From the NCBI GenBank assembly GCA_024691985.1, contig JAILNC010000020.1:1-36816 (forward strand): DNA of 36,816 bases, in the 5' to 3' direction. The notes beneath the pieces were generated by a model, which ran no database searches, had not been told where the DNA came from, and saw nothing but the letters and a program-made list of their open reading frames with translations. This stretch comes from Oscillospiraceae bacterium (GTDB lineage: Bacteria > Bacillota > Clostridia > Oscillospirales > Oscillospiraceae). A program made the translations under genes and the position numbers. This document shows, in pieces, positions 6,907 to 15,234 of the stretch (the stretch's first letter is position 1; every line of letters begins with the position of its first letter).

Positions 6907-6946
6907 CACCGTTTGAAAGAACGGCTTTTCATCGGACGCCGACATG

Positions 6947-6955
6947 TGGTATAAT
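6947..6955 (+). promoter_or_regulatory. Extended -10 promoter for the P-loop kinase gene
   Basis: TGG-TATAAT at 6947-6955 is a perfect -10 with the TGn extension. The -35 region (TTTCAT at 6927-6932) is poor. It lies 38 nt before the GTG at 6994, right after the terminator. Confidence 0.6.
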
Positions 6956-6993
6956 AAATAAACACATTTGAGATCGCGGGAGGGCTTCGCTCC

Positions 6994-7776
6994 GTGGAAT
7001 ACTCGGCCAAGATCAACGGCATAGACGTCACCGCGCAGTACAGCGAGCAGAGCATCCGGGACCTGCTGATCCCGCTGCTGGAGCGGCTCTCGGCGCTGCA
7101 GGCGGAGAAGGGCTCCCGCATCCTCGTGCTGCTCGCCGCGCCTCCCGGCGCCGGGAAGAGCACGCTCGTCAGCTTTCTGGAATACCTGGCAAAGGATGCC
7201 CTTCCGGGACAGAAGCTCCAGGCCGTGGGGATGGACGGGTTTCACCGGCGGCAGGAATACCTTCTGTCGCACACGTTCCCCGTGGACGGGAAGGAGATCC
7301 CCATGGTAAAGATAAAGGGGGCCCCCGCGACCTTCGATCTGGAGAGCCTTCAAAGGAAGCTCGCGGAGCTGACGCAGGGGGGCGTGTGCACATGGCCGCG
7401 CTATGACAGGCTCCTCCACAATCCGGTGGAGGACGCGGTCGCGATCGACGCCGATATCGTGCTGCTGGAAGGGAACTATCTCCTTCTGGATCTGGACGGA
7501 TGGAGAGACCTGGCCGCGTATGCGGATTATACGATCTCGCTTACGGCGGACGAGGGGCTGCTCCGGGAGAGACTGATCGCCCGGAGGATCGCGACCGGCG
7601 TACGCAGGGAGGACGCGGTCAGCTTCGTCGATTTCAGCGACATGGCCAATGTGAGGCTGTGTCTGGAAAAGACGGGGAAGGCGGATCTGGAACTCGTTAT
7701 CTCACAGGACGGCGGCATTTTCCGGAGGAGCGGTGAAAAGCCGCCGCGACACACGATGAAAGGAGACAAAGCATGA
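6994..7776 (+). CDS. Nucleoside/sugar kinase-like P-loop protein (uridine kinase/PRK family)
   Basis: 260 residues from a GTG with GGGAGGG upstream. Walker A is APPGAGKSTL (residues ~50-59). The substrate region is VGMDGFHRRQEYL, then WPRYDRLLHNPVEDAV and the Walker-B-like DADIVLLEGNYLLLD. RLIARRIATGV follows as the lid. This is the uridine kinase/phosphoribulokinase-like fold, closest in outline to the nucleoside/nucleotide kinase and FrcK-type proteins; a small metabolite is the probable phosphate acceptor. Its stop overlaps the next gene's ATG (ATGA). Confidence 0.83.
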   Translation: MEYSAKINGIDVTAQYSEQSIRDLLIPLLERLSALQAEKGSRILVLLAAPPGAGKSTLVSFLEYLAKDALPGQKLQAVGMDGFHRRQEYLLSHTFPVDGKEIPMVKIKGAPATFDLESLQRKLAELTQGGVCTWPRYDRLLHNPVEDAVAIDADIVLLEGNYLLLDLDGWRDLAAYADYTISLTADEGLLRERLIARRIATGVRREDAVSFVDFSDMANVRLCLEKTGKADLELVISQDGGIFRRSGEKPPRHTMKGDKA

Positions 7777-8471
7777 AACGTATGATTTCTCTGCTGATCA
7801 CAGCATGCATCCTGCTGCTGTTTACCGTCCCCGCGTATGCCGACGGCCCCCGTCCGGGCGCGGTCGCGGAGCTGTACAGCGCCGAGGGGATCTACACGGA
7901 CTGCGTCGGCAACGTGTCGTCCTATTCCTATCACGTCCCGCAGCTCACGGCGTTCACCAAGGACGCGGAGGAGATCAACGCCGAGATCCGGGAGCGCTTC
8001 GGCGCGCTCGCGGAGCAGCAGATGCGCAACATGGAGGGCGGCTACTCGCTGTGGTCGTGGCACATCGAGTGGCACCCCTACTGGCATGACAGCCAGCTCT
8101 TCCTGCTGATCACGGGGGACATGGACGGCGGCTTCACCGATTACGCCGCCTACGGCTATGACTTCGACAGCGGCAGGCGCGTCGGCAACAAGGATATCCT
8201 CCGCGAGCTCGGCGTCTCCGAAAAGGAGTACGTGGCAAACCTGCGGGAAAAGGTCAAATTCATGTTCGAGGACATGTACAAATCCATGCCCCAGAAGGAC
8301 CGGAAGGCGCTGGGCTACAATTCCCTGCTGAGAAAGACCCTGGCCTGGGCGGACATGGAACAGCCGATGTTCATCGACGGCGGGGGGAGCGTCGTCACGA
8401 TCGTGAAGATCGCCTCCGTGGCCGGCGCCGACTGGTATTATCATCTGGCCACGCCCTTCGCCTACGGCTGA
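7773..8471 (+). CDS. Secreted protein, RsiV/DUF3298-like
   Basis: 232 residues with a Sec signal peptide (KRMISLLITACILLLF, cleavage near AYA-DG at residue ~24). The mature part has SYHVPQL, a long charged helix (DAEEINAEIRERF), WSWHIEWHPYWHDSQLFLLI and a late VGNKDILRELGVSEKEY. This order resembles the DUF3298/PdaC-RsiV type extracellular domain, but the match is only at pattern level. It is co-translated with the P-loop kinase gene (4-nt overlap). Its role is unknown; it is probably cell-surface. Confidence 0.6.
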   Translation: MKRMISLLITACILLLFTVPAYADGPRPGAVAELYSAEGIYTDCVGNVSSYSYHVPQLTAFTKDAEEINAEIRERFGALAEQQMRNMEGGYSLWSWHIEWHPYWHDSQLFLLITGDMDGGFTDYAAYGYDFDSGRRVGNKDILRELGVSEKEYVANLREKVKFMFEDMYKSMPQKDRKALGYNSLLRKTLAWADMEQPMFIDGGGSVVTIVKIASVAGADWYYHLATPFAYG

Positions 8472-8542
8472 GAAAGCGCCGCGGGCGGGATGCCGCATAC
8501 CGGTATTGATTGGAAACGCTTGACGGAAGGAGACGGGGGACT

Positions 8543-9664
8543 GTGCTGCGTGTGATCCTCGCAGACGGCGGGCCGCGCTTTTGCAGCCTGCTGAAAGACA
8601 CGATCCGCTGGAACGAGCTCGGGCTGGAGCTCGCCGGCGAGGCCGCCGACGGGCAGGCCGCGGTGGACGCGGCGCTTCATGCAAAGGCGGACGTCCTCAT
8701 TACGGACGTCCAGCTGCCCGGGATGGACGGGCTGACCGTGATCCGGCAGCTGCGCGAGCTCTGCCCGGCCTGCCGCTTCATCATCGTCAGCGAGCATGCC
8801 GAGTTCTGTTATACGCAGGCGGCCATCCGCCTGGGCGTCTCGGACTATCTGCTCAAACCCCTGGACGGGGAGGAGCTGAACGCCGCGCTGGCCTCGCTTG
8901 CGGATTCCATGACGCGCTCCAGACAGGCCGACGAGGCGCAGATACGGCGGAAGAAGCTGGTCTCCGTGCTGCGCGGACAGCGCTGGCTGCACAGCGCCGA
9001 GCAGGCCAACCGCGACTACGGCACGCGCTTCTCCCAGACCGGACAGTATATGGTGCTGCGGCTGGCCGTCTGCCGGGCGACCGAAAGCAGCGGCGCAACG
9101 GAGCTTGCGGAGACGGTGATGCGGGAGCTCAAAGGCGCGCTTTCGCCGCTGTGCACCGATCTGGAGACCTTCATGCTCTCGCGCCTGCGCTACGCGATGC
9201 TGCTGCAGGTGGAACCGGCGGAGCTGGAGCGCTTTCGCCGCACGGCGGAGGAGACCTATCTCGCGCTGACGCGGGCGGGCTTCGAGGTGGATGTGTTCGA
9301 CGTCGAGCACTCCACGCTGCACGACACGGAGATCCCCGAGGATACGATCCGCGCGAAGTACGACGTGATCATGTACTTCTCCAACGTCATCAACGCCAGC
9401 TACCAGACCGTGACGCGCATCCAGTGGAAGGGCGCGGTCGCGCAGGACGGACCCTTCTATGTGAAGGAGGTCCCCACGCTCTTCGTCTCCCTCGGCAACC
9501 CCTACGGCTTTGTCGACGTGCCGATGATCCGCACGATCATCAACGCCTACAACGCCTCGCCCTATACCGTGCAGGCCGTCGTGGACCGCATCACGGGGAA
9601 GGAGCCCTTCACGGGCCTGTCTCCGGTCGATCCCTTCTGCGGCATGTTCGGGAAAGACATCTGA
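8543..9664 (+). pseudogene. In-frame chimera: response-regulator start joined to GH3-like C-terminal domain
   Basis: 373 residues from a GTG with AAGGAGA upstream; a TTG at 8510 is possible. Residues 1-~120 are a receiver domain with Asp55 as phospho-acceptor (LITDVQLPGMDG), Ser83 and Lys105 (LLKPLDGEEL); the usual DD pair is reduced to D8-G9. Residues ~125-243 look like the middle domain of an AraC/YesN-type response regulator. From ~245 (AGFEVDVFDVEH) the sequence switches to what I recognise as the end of a GH3 beta-hexosaminidase-type protein: YDVIMYFSNVINASYQTVTR, VKEVPTLFVSLGNPYGFVD, SPVDPFCGMFG. The AraC HTH and the GH3 catalytic domain are both absent. The junction is near 9260-9300. 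A deletion fusion is the simplest reading; a real two-domain protein cannot be excluded. Confidence 0.65.
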
Positions 9665-9670
9665 TCCTGA

Positions 9671-9702
9671 AACAAAAAAGCCCCGCGCGGGCTTTTTTGT
9701 TT
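9671..9702 (+). terminator. Rho-independent terminator
   Basis: AACAAAAAAGCCC (9671-9683) pairs with GGGCTTTTTTGTT (9689-9701) around a CGCGC loop. It follows the stop at 9664 by 6 nt and separates this operon from the GH65 gene. Confidence 0.85.
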
Positions 9703-9755
9703 TGCGGAAGTATGATACAATGCATTTATAATCAGGAGAGGAAGGATCAGCGAAC

Positions 9756-12104
9756 GTGAAAAAAGCGCTTTTGGATTTCAGCCGGGCGAAGGACTGGATC
9801 GTCACGGAGACATATTTTGACCCCGCGGCGCTGGGCAAGGCGGAGGCCAATTTCTGCCTCGGCAACGGCTATCTGGGTCTGCGCTCCGCAACGGAGGAAC
9901 GCTATCCCGGCGAGACGCGCGACCTGCTCGTGGCCGGGACCTTCGACCGCTTTTCCCCCGAGGAGGTCACGGAGCTGCCCAACGCGGCCGACGTGACCAA
10001 TATCGAGCTGACGCTGGATGGCGTGCGCTTCGATCTCACGCAGGGCGAGATCCTCGCCTATGGACGCAGTCTGAACATCAAGACCGGTCTGCTCACGCGA
10101 GACGTCCGCTGGAAAAGCCCGGCCGGGAGGATCTACATGCTCAGGTTCGAGCGCATCGTCTCCCTGCGGCGGCTGCACACGATCGCCCTGCGCGTCACTG
10201 TGACGGGCGAACAGAACGCCTCCGTCAAGCTGCGCTCCGGCATCGACGGACGGCAGACCTGCGACGGCTCCCAGCACTTCACCGAGGGGCAGACCCGCTT
10301 CTACGACCGGCAGTATCTGCAGTTTGCGCCCCGCACGATCCAGTCGGACATCCGCTTCGTGCTCGACGCCTCCCACCGCTTCACCGTGGACGGGGAAGCG
10401 CTCACCCCGAAAAGCGACATCAACATCGTCCGCCGCCGCATGTTCTCCAATTTCAGCGTGGAGCTCAAGGCCGGGCAGATGCTCCGGATGGAGAAGTTCG
10501 CCAACGTCTTCACCTCCCGCGACCGGGAGGCCGGGGGTCTGACCCTGCCCGAGCTGCAGGCGCTGGCGCTGGACGCGCTGAAGGAGGACGAGGCCCTGGG
10601 CTTCGACGCGCTGGCGGCGGAGTCCGCGGCCTGCTGGGAGGAGAAGGTCTGGAGCCGCGCGCCCATCGAGATCGACGGGCCGGACTACGACCTCTTCGCG
10701 GTGCGCTTCGCCCAGTATCACATGCAGCTGATGACCCCCGCCCACGACCGGCGCATGAACATCGGCGCCAAGGGCCTCAGCGGCGAGGGCTACAAGGGCC
10801 ACACCTTCTGGGATACGGAGATATTCCTCCTGCCCTATTTCATCTTCTCCATGCCCGAGGTCGCGCGCAGCCTCGAGGAATACCGCTATCTCTCCCTGCC
10901 CGGAGCCCACGCCAAGGCGAGGCATAACGGCTTTGAGGGGGCGCAGTTCCCGTGGGAGAGCGCCTGGCTGGACGACGGCGAGGTCACGCCCGAGTATCTG
11001 GGCACCGACATCCTCACCGGCCAGCTCATCAAGGTCTGGAGCGGCTTTATCGAGATCCATATCACCGCCGACGTGGCCTTCGGCGTCTGGCAGTACTACA
11101 TGTGCACCGGCGATCAGGACTACATGGACAGATACGGCTACGAGCTGATCCTCGACTGCGCAAAGTTCTGGCTGAGCAGGCTCGAGCCGGGCGAGGACGG
11201 GCTGCTGCACATGAACGACGTGGTCGGCCCGGACGAGTACAAGGAGCACGTCAACGACAACGCCTTCACCAACTACATGGCCCGCTGGAACATGCAGAAG
11301 GCGGTCGAGTACAGCGAGGAGCTGCGCAGGGAAAAGCCTGCGCTCTATAAGGCGCTGGACGAAAAGCTCGGGCTTGAGGAGCTTCTGCCGCGGTGGAAGG
11401 AGGCCCTGCCGCGCGTCTTCCTCACGACGCCCAACGAGCAGGGCGTGCTGCCGCAGGACTCCACCTACCTGACGTTGCCGGACATCGACCTGACGAAGTA
11501 CAAGAAGCAGGCCCATGTGGGCGGGATATACAAGGATTACAACCAGGAGCAGATCATCCGCATGCAGGTGACGAAGCAGGCGGACGTGATGGTGCTGTTC
11601 TACCTGCTGGAGGAGCAGTTCAGCTACGCCGTCAAGAAGGCGAGCTGGGATTACTATGAGCCGCGCACCCTCCACGATTCGAGCCTGTCGCTGTCCACCC
11701 ACTCGGTGCTGGCCTGCGACATCGGCGACACAGCGCTGGGCTATGAGATGTATGAAAAGGCCTGCGGCATCGACCTGTCGAACGACGACCTGCACTCCTC
11801 CGACGCCGGCATCCACGCCGCCAGCTGCGGCGGGCTCTGGCAGTGCGTGGTCTATGGCTTCGGCGGCCTGCGCATGATCGGCGGGAAGCTGCGCGTCTCT
11901 CCGAATCTGCCGGAGGACTGGGACAGGCTCGCATACCGCTTCTTCTGGAGAGGACAGCGGATCGCCGTGGAGGTAAAGAAGGACAGCGTGACGCTCGTCA
12001 ACGAGACGGCCGCCGCCCCGGTCGAGCTGGAGATCTGGGGAGAGACCCATGTCTTCTCCGACCGGCTCACGGTGGAGAAGGGGAAGGCCGCCTCCCAAAT
12101 CTAA
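9756..12104 (+). CDS. Glycoside hydrolase family 65 protein (disaccharide phosphorylase type)
   Basis: 782 residues, the usual GH65 length, from a GTG with AGGAGAGGAAGG upstream. There is an N-terminal β-sandwich (1-~270), a linker, then the (α/α)6 barrel. The barrel has the active-site segment MNDVVGPDEYKEHVNDNAFT, whose Glu494 is the likely general acid. The phosphate-site patterns VTKQADVMVLFYLL and HDSSLSLSTHS favour a phosphorylase over a hydrolase. The barrel end reads SNDDLHSSDAGIHAASCGGL. Substrate (maltose, trehalose, kojibiose or other) is not decided. It acts in the cytoplasm, giving a β-sugar-1-phosphate plus free sugar. A MATE gene follows 68 nt downstream. Confidence 0.93.
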   Translation: MKKALLDFSRAKDWIVTETYFDPAALGKAEANFCLGNGYLGLRSATEERYPGETRDLLVAGTFDRFSPEEVTELPNAADVTNIELTLDGVRFDLTQGEILAYGRSLNIKTGLLTRDVRWKSPAGRIYMLRFERIVSLRRLHTIALRVTVTGEQNASVKLRSGIDGRQTCDGSQHFTEGQTRFYDRQYLQFAPRTIQSDIRFVLDASHRFTVDGEALTPKSDINIVRRRMFSNFSVELKAGQMLRMEKFANVFTSRDREAGGLTLPELQALALDALKEDEALGFDALAAESAACWEEKVWSRAPIEIDGPDYDLFAVRFAQYHMQLMTPAHDRRMNIGAKGLSGEGYKGHTFWDTEIFLLPYFIFSMPEVARSLEEYRYLSLPGAHAKARHNGFEGAQFPWESAWLDDGEVTPEYLGTDILTGQLIKVWSGFIEIHITADVAFGVWQYYMCTGDQDYMDRYGYELILDCAKFWLSRLEPGEDGLLHMNDVVGPDEYKEHVNDNAFTNYMARWNMQKAVEYSEELRREKPALYKALDEKLGLEELLPRWKEALPRVFLTTPNEQGVLPQDSTYLTLPDIDLTKYKKQAHVGGIYKDYNQEQIIRMQVTKQADVMVLFYLLEEQFSYAVKKASWDYYEPRTLHDSSLSLSTHSVLACDIGDTALGYEMYEKACGIDLSNDDLHSSDAGIHAASCGGLWQCVVYGFGGLRMIGGKLRVSPNLPEDWDRLAYRFFWRGQRIAVEVKKDSVTLVNETAAAPVELEIWGETHVFSDRLTVEKGKAASQI

Positions 12105-12172
12105 CGGACACGGGCGCGGTGCGGCGACGGCGGGGAACACAGACCGATTTCGGCGGGCAGGGTGAAAAGCGT

Positions 12173-13558
12173 ATGAAGCTCGGGAACAATCAAAAATCCA
12201 CAGCGAGGGACATGACCAGCGGGCCGATCCTGCAGGAGCTGGTCCTCTTCGCGCTGCCGCTGATGCTGGGCAATGTGTTCCAGATGCTCTACAACACGGT
12301 GGACTCGGTCATCGTCGGCAATTTCGTCAGCAAGCAGGCGCTTGCGGCGGTCGGCTCCACGACGGTGATCGTGAACATGCTGATCTTTTTCTTCAACGGC
12401 TTCGCCATCGGCGCCGGGGTCATCATCGGCCGCAGCTTCGGCGCGCGGAACCTGGAAAAGCTGCATGACGCCGTGCAGACCACCATGGCCGCCACCTTCG
12501 TGCTCAGCCTGCTGCTCTCGGCGGCGGGCGTCGCGGGGGTCAGGCCGATGCTCGTGCTGATGAACACGCCCGAGGACGTCTTCGCTGACGCGGCGCTGTA
12601 TCTGCGTATCTATATCGGCGGCCTGTCCGGCCTGCTGATCTACAACATGGGCAGCGGCATCCTCCGCGCGGTCGGGGACTCGACGCGCCCGCTGTATTTT
12701 CTGATCTTCACCTGCCTGCTGAACATCGTGCTGGATCTCTTCTTTGTCGTGGTGCTCAAGACCGGCATCGCGGGCGCCGCCATCGCCACGATCCTCTCGC
12801 AGATGCTCTCGGCGGTGCTGATCCTAGTGCTGCTGAGCCGGACGCAGGACATCTACCGCATGAGCTGGCGGGAGCTGCGCATTGATTTTCCGATCCTGCG
12901 GCAGATCGTCTCCGTGGGCCTGCCCGCCGCGCTGCAGCTGGTCCTGACCTCCTTCTCCAACATCTTCGTGCAGGGCTACATCAACGTCTTCGGCTCGGAC
13001 GTCATGGCCGGCTGGGCCAGCTACAACAAGCTGGATCACTTCATTTTCCTGCCCATGCAGAGCATGTCGATCGCGGCCACCACCTTTGTCAGCCAGAACA
13101 GCGGGGCAGGGGACGAGCACCGCAGCCACCGGGGCACGGTCAACGCCATCGTTCTGACCTGCGCCGTCACCGGGCTGATCGCCGCGGCGCTGTATGTCTG
13201 GGCGCCCGGGGCGGTGCGGATGTTCTCGCCGGACGAGGGCGTGATCTACTACGGCGTGCTGTTTATCCGCACCAACGTGTTCTTCCTGCTGTTCAACTGC
13301 GTCAACCAGGTGCTGGCGGGCGCGCTGCGCGGACGAGGCGATTCGCGCGGGCCCATGATCATCATGCTCTCCTGCTTCGTGGGGCTGCGCCAGTGCTATC
13401 TGTATCTGGTGACGCGCTTTGTGGCCAACACGCCCCGGCTGGTCGGCCTCGGGTATCCGGTGGGCTGGGTCAGCTGCTGCGTGATCGAAGTGCTGTACGC
13501 CTGGTATCGGCGCCGTCAGCGCGAGCGGGCGGAAGACCCGGCGTCGCCGGCATGCTGA
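12173..13558 (+). CDS. MATE family efflux transporter
   Basis: 461 residues, a full-length MATE protein with 12 predicted transmembrane segments. The N-terminal pattern LPLMLGNVFQMLYNTVDSVI and the internal repeat (VSVGLPAALQLVLTSFSNIF in the second half) are characteristic. The ATG at 12173 has AGGGTG upstream. It exports cationic compounds in exchange for Na+ or H+; the substrate is unknown. It is downstream of the GH65 gene with no terminator between, so co-transcription is likely. Confidence 0.92.
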   Translation: MKLGNNQKSTARDMTSGPILQELVLFALPLMLGNVFQMLYNTVDSVIVGNFVSKQALAAVGSTTVIVNMLIFFFNGFAIGAGVIIGRSFGARNLEKLHDAVQTTMAATFVLSLLLSAAGVAGVRPMLVLMNTPEDVFADAALYLRIYIGGLSGLLIYNMGSGILRAVGDSTRPLYFLIFTCLLNIVLDLFFVVVLKTGIAGAAIATILSQMLSAVLILVLLSRTQDIYRMSWRELRIDFPILRQIVSVGLPAALQLVLTSFSNIFVQGYINVFGSDVMAGWASYNKLDHFIFLPMQSMSIAATTFVSQNSGAGDEHRSHRGTVNAIVLTCAVTGLIAAALYVWAPGAVRMFSPDEGVIYYGVLFIRTNVFFLLFNCVNQVLAGALRGRGDSRGPMIIMLSCFVGLRQCYLYLVTRFVANTPRLVGLGYPVGWVSCCVIEVLYAWYRRRQRERAEDPASPAC

Positions 13559-13587
13559 AAAGAAGAGTCTGATAGTGCAAAAACACA

Positions 13588-13624
13588 CCCGACCGGGAAA
13601 AACCCCGGTCGGGCGTCTTTTTGA
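13588..13624. terminator. Terminator between convergent MATE genes
   Basis: CCCGACCGGG (13588-13597) pairs with CCCGGTCGGG (13604-13613) and is followed by TCTTTTT. An A-rich stretch on the other side lets it serve the minus-strand MATE gene too. Confidence 0.85.
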
Positions 13625-13637
13625 CTCTTTTTACTTC

Positions 13638-15005
13638 CTATTCTCCGGCCTGCATCCTCCGGTGCAGCTCCCGCCAGAAGGGGACGAAGCAGGCCAGGGC
13701 GACCGTCATGGACACGACGTCGGCGATCGGCGTCGCCCACGCGATCCCGTTGATCCCCACGAGCGCGTTCATCAAAAACATGGCCGGAATGTCGACCGCG
13801 CCCTTGCGCAGCAGAGACAGGATCAGGGGCACGGCCTTTTTGCCGACGGACTGGAACATCGTGATGATGACCATGGAGACCGGGATGAACGGGCCGGTCA
13901 CACAGATGATGCGCTGGAACGTGCTGCCGTAGGAGACGGTCAGCGGATCGTCGATAAAGGCTTTGACGATCACGCCGGCCCCGGTGAGGAGGAAGACCGT
14001 ACTCACGACGGCGATGGAGACGCTCAGAATGAAGGTCGTTTTGACCGCCGCCATCATGCGCTTGTAGTTCTTCGCGGAATAGTTGTAGCCGATCAGCGGG
14101 ATCACGCCCTGCGACATGCCGGTCGCGACGGCGTAGTTGAGCAGGTCCACCTTCTTCGCGATCCCGATCCCGGCGACGGCCTCGTCGCAGTAGGACGCCA
14201 TCAGACGGTTCATGCAGATGTTGGACAGGACCCCGGAGATGTTCATGATGGCGCTCGGAAGCCCGACCAGCACGATCTCGGAGGGGATCCCCGCCTGCAG
14301 CGTATAGTGCCGCGGGTCCAGCGACAGCACCAGCTGATCCCGCTCTTTCCGGATCAGCAGGATGAAATAGGCGGTCGCCGCAAGATTCGACAGCAGGGTG
14401 GCGATCGCCGCGCCTGCGATCTCCATGTGCAGAACGGAAATGAACACAGGGTCCAGAATGATGTTCAGGATCCCACCCATGGCGACGCCGAAGCTGGCCT
14501 GCCGGGAGTAGCCCTCCGCCCGCACCAGATGGGCGAAGGCGGCGCTGAGCACGGTCGGCACCGCGCCGACCGCAATCACCCAGAACGCGTATTGACTGCA
14601 GAAGTCATAGGTCGCCGCATCGGCCCCGACCAGGGGGAAGAGCACGCTCCGGCAGGCATAGACCAGGATCCCGTAGACGAGCGCGACGGCGCCGGCCGTC
14701 CAAATGCCGAACACGGACGCCTTTTTTGCGTGCTCGAGATCGCCTTCGCCGAGAGAGCGGGAGATCAGACTGGCGCCCCCGATGCCGAAGAGATTGGCCA
14801 TGCCCGTCAGCAGCATGAAAAGGGGCAGACAGATGGCGGTCGCCGCCACCTGATTCGGGTCGCCCACCTGGCCGACGAAGAAGGTATCGGCCATGTTGTA
14901 CACGACCGTGATCAGCTGGCTGATCACGGTGGGGACCTCCAGCGCCACAACGGCCTTCAGCACCGGCGCCTCTTGGAGCAGCTGCCTGTTGCCTGCTTCT
15001 GTCAA
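13638..15005 (-). CDS. MATE family efflux transporter (second)
   Basis: 455 residues from a TTG at 15005. I chose this start because the promoter at 15062-15092 overlaps the longer frame and an AGAGAGGG site precedes the TTG. The protein has 12 hydrophobic segments, with MATE patterns PTVISQLITVVYNMADTFFV, NLFGIGGASLISRSLGEGD and MSQGVIPLIGYNYSAKNY. It is a NorM/MepA-like paralogue of the gene at 12173 and not a close copy. The two are convergent, so they are independently regulated. Substrate unknown. Confidence 0.9.
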   Translation of the reverse strand: MTEAGNRQLLQEAPVLKAVVALEVPTVISQLITVVYNMADTFFVGQVGDPNQVAATAICLPLFMLLTGMANLFGIGGASLISRSLGEGDLEHAKKASVFGIWTAGAVALVYGILVYACRSVLFPLVGADAATYDFCSQYAFWVIAVGAVPTVLSAAFAHLVRAEGYSRQASFGVAMGGILNIILDPVFISVLHMEIAGAAIATLLSNLAATAYFILLIRKERDQLVLSLDPRHYTLQAGIPSEIVLVGLPSAIMNISGVLSNICMNRLMASYCDEAVAGIGIAKKVDLLNYAVATGMSQGVIPLIGYNYSAKNYKRMMAAVKTTFILSVSIAVVSTVFLLTGAGVIVKAFIDDPLTVSYGSTFQRIICVTGPFIPVSMVIITMFQSVGKKAVPLILSLLRKGAVDIPAMFLMNALVGINGIAWATPIADVVSMTVALACFVPFWRELHRRMQAGE

Positions 15006-15061
15006 GGAAACACCCTCTCTCTTGGACGGGCGCGAGCCGCGCCCCTGCTTCTGCTGTACGC

Positions 15062-15092
15062 AGTATAGCATCTCCCCCCGCCATGCTGTCAA
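15062..15092 (-). promoter_or_regulatory. Promoter of the minus-strand MATE gene
   Basis: On the minus strand, TTGACA (15092-15087) and TATACT (15067-15062) have a long 19-nt spacer. Transcription would begin near 15055, which rules out starts upstream of that point. Confidence 0.55.
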
Positions 15093-15148
15093 GGCCCGGC
15101 TGCAGATCTTAGGCCGAAGGCGTGTCGGCGGGAGAGAGCAAGTAATGC

Positions 15149-15177
15149 TTGCAGTTTGTGTGAAAATAATATATAGT
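15149..15177 (+). promoter_or_regulatory. Promoter of the FHA/kinase operon
   Basis: TTGCAG (15149-15154), a 17-nt spacer and TATAGT (15172-15177) lie 57 nt before the ATG at 15235. TATAGTAT is repeated just downstream, so an alternative -10 exists. No other good promoter was seen before the terminator at 28254, supporting one long transcript. Confidence 0.55.
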
Positions 15178-15234
15178 ATCTATAGTATTTCCGTTTTTTA
15201 CTATAACCGTGTCCGGCGGAGATGGAGAAAGAGA

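Noticed and set aside
9747-12140. A 797-codon open frame on the minus strand
   Set aside because: It lies opposite the GH65 gene, whose motifs are all on the plus strand. The antisense protein is rich in His/Val/Leu/Asp patterns typical of the reverse of GC-rich coding DNA.
12173-15005. The two MATE genes as a recent duplication
   Set aside because: Both are full length but differ widely in sequence and lie in opposite directions, so they are old paralogues.
13638-15092. Longer start of the second MATE gene at 15092
   Set aside because: The TTG at 15092 is also the -35 box of the gene's own promoter, so it cannot be in the mRNA; TTG 15005 has a ribosome site.
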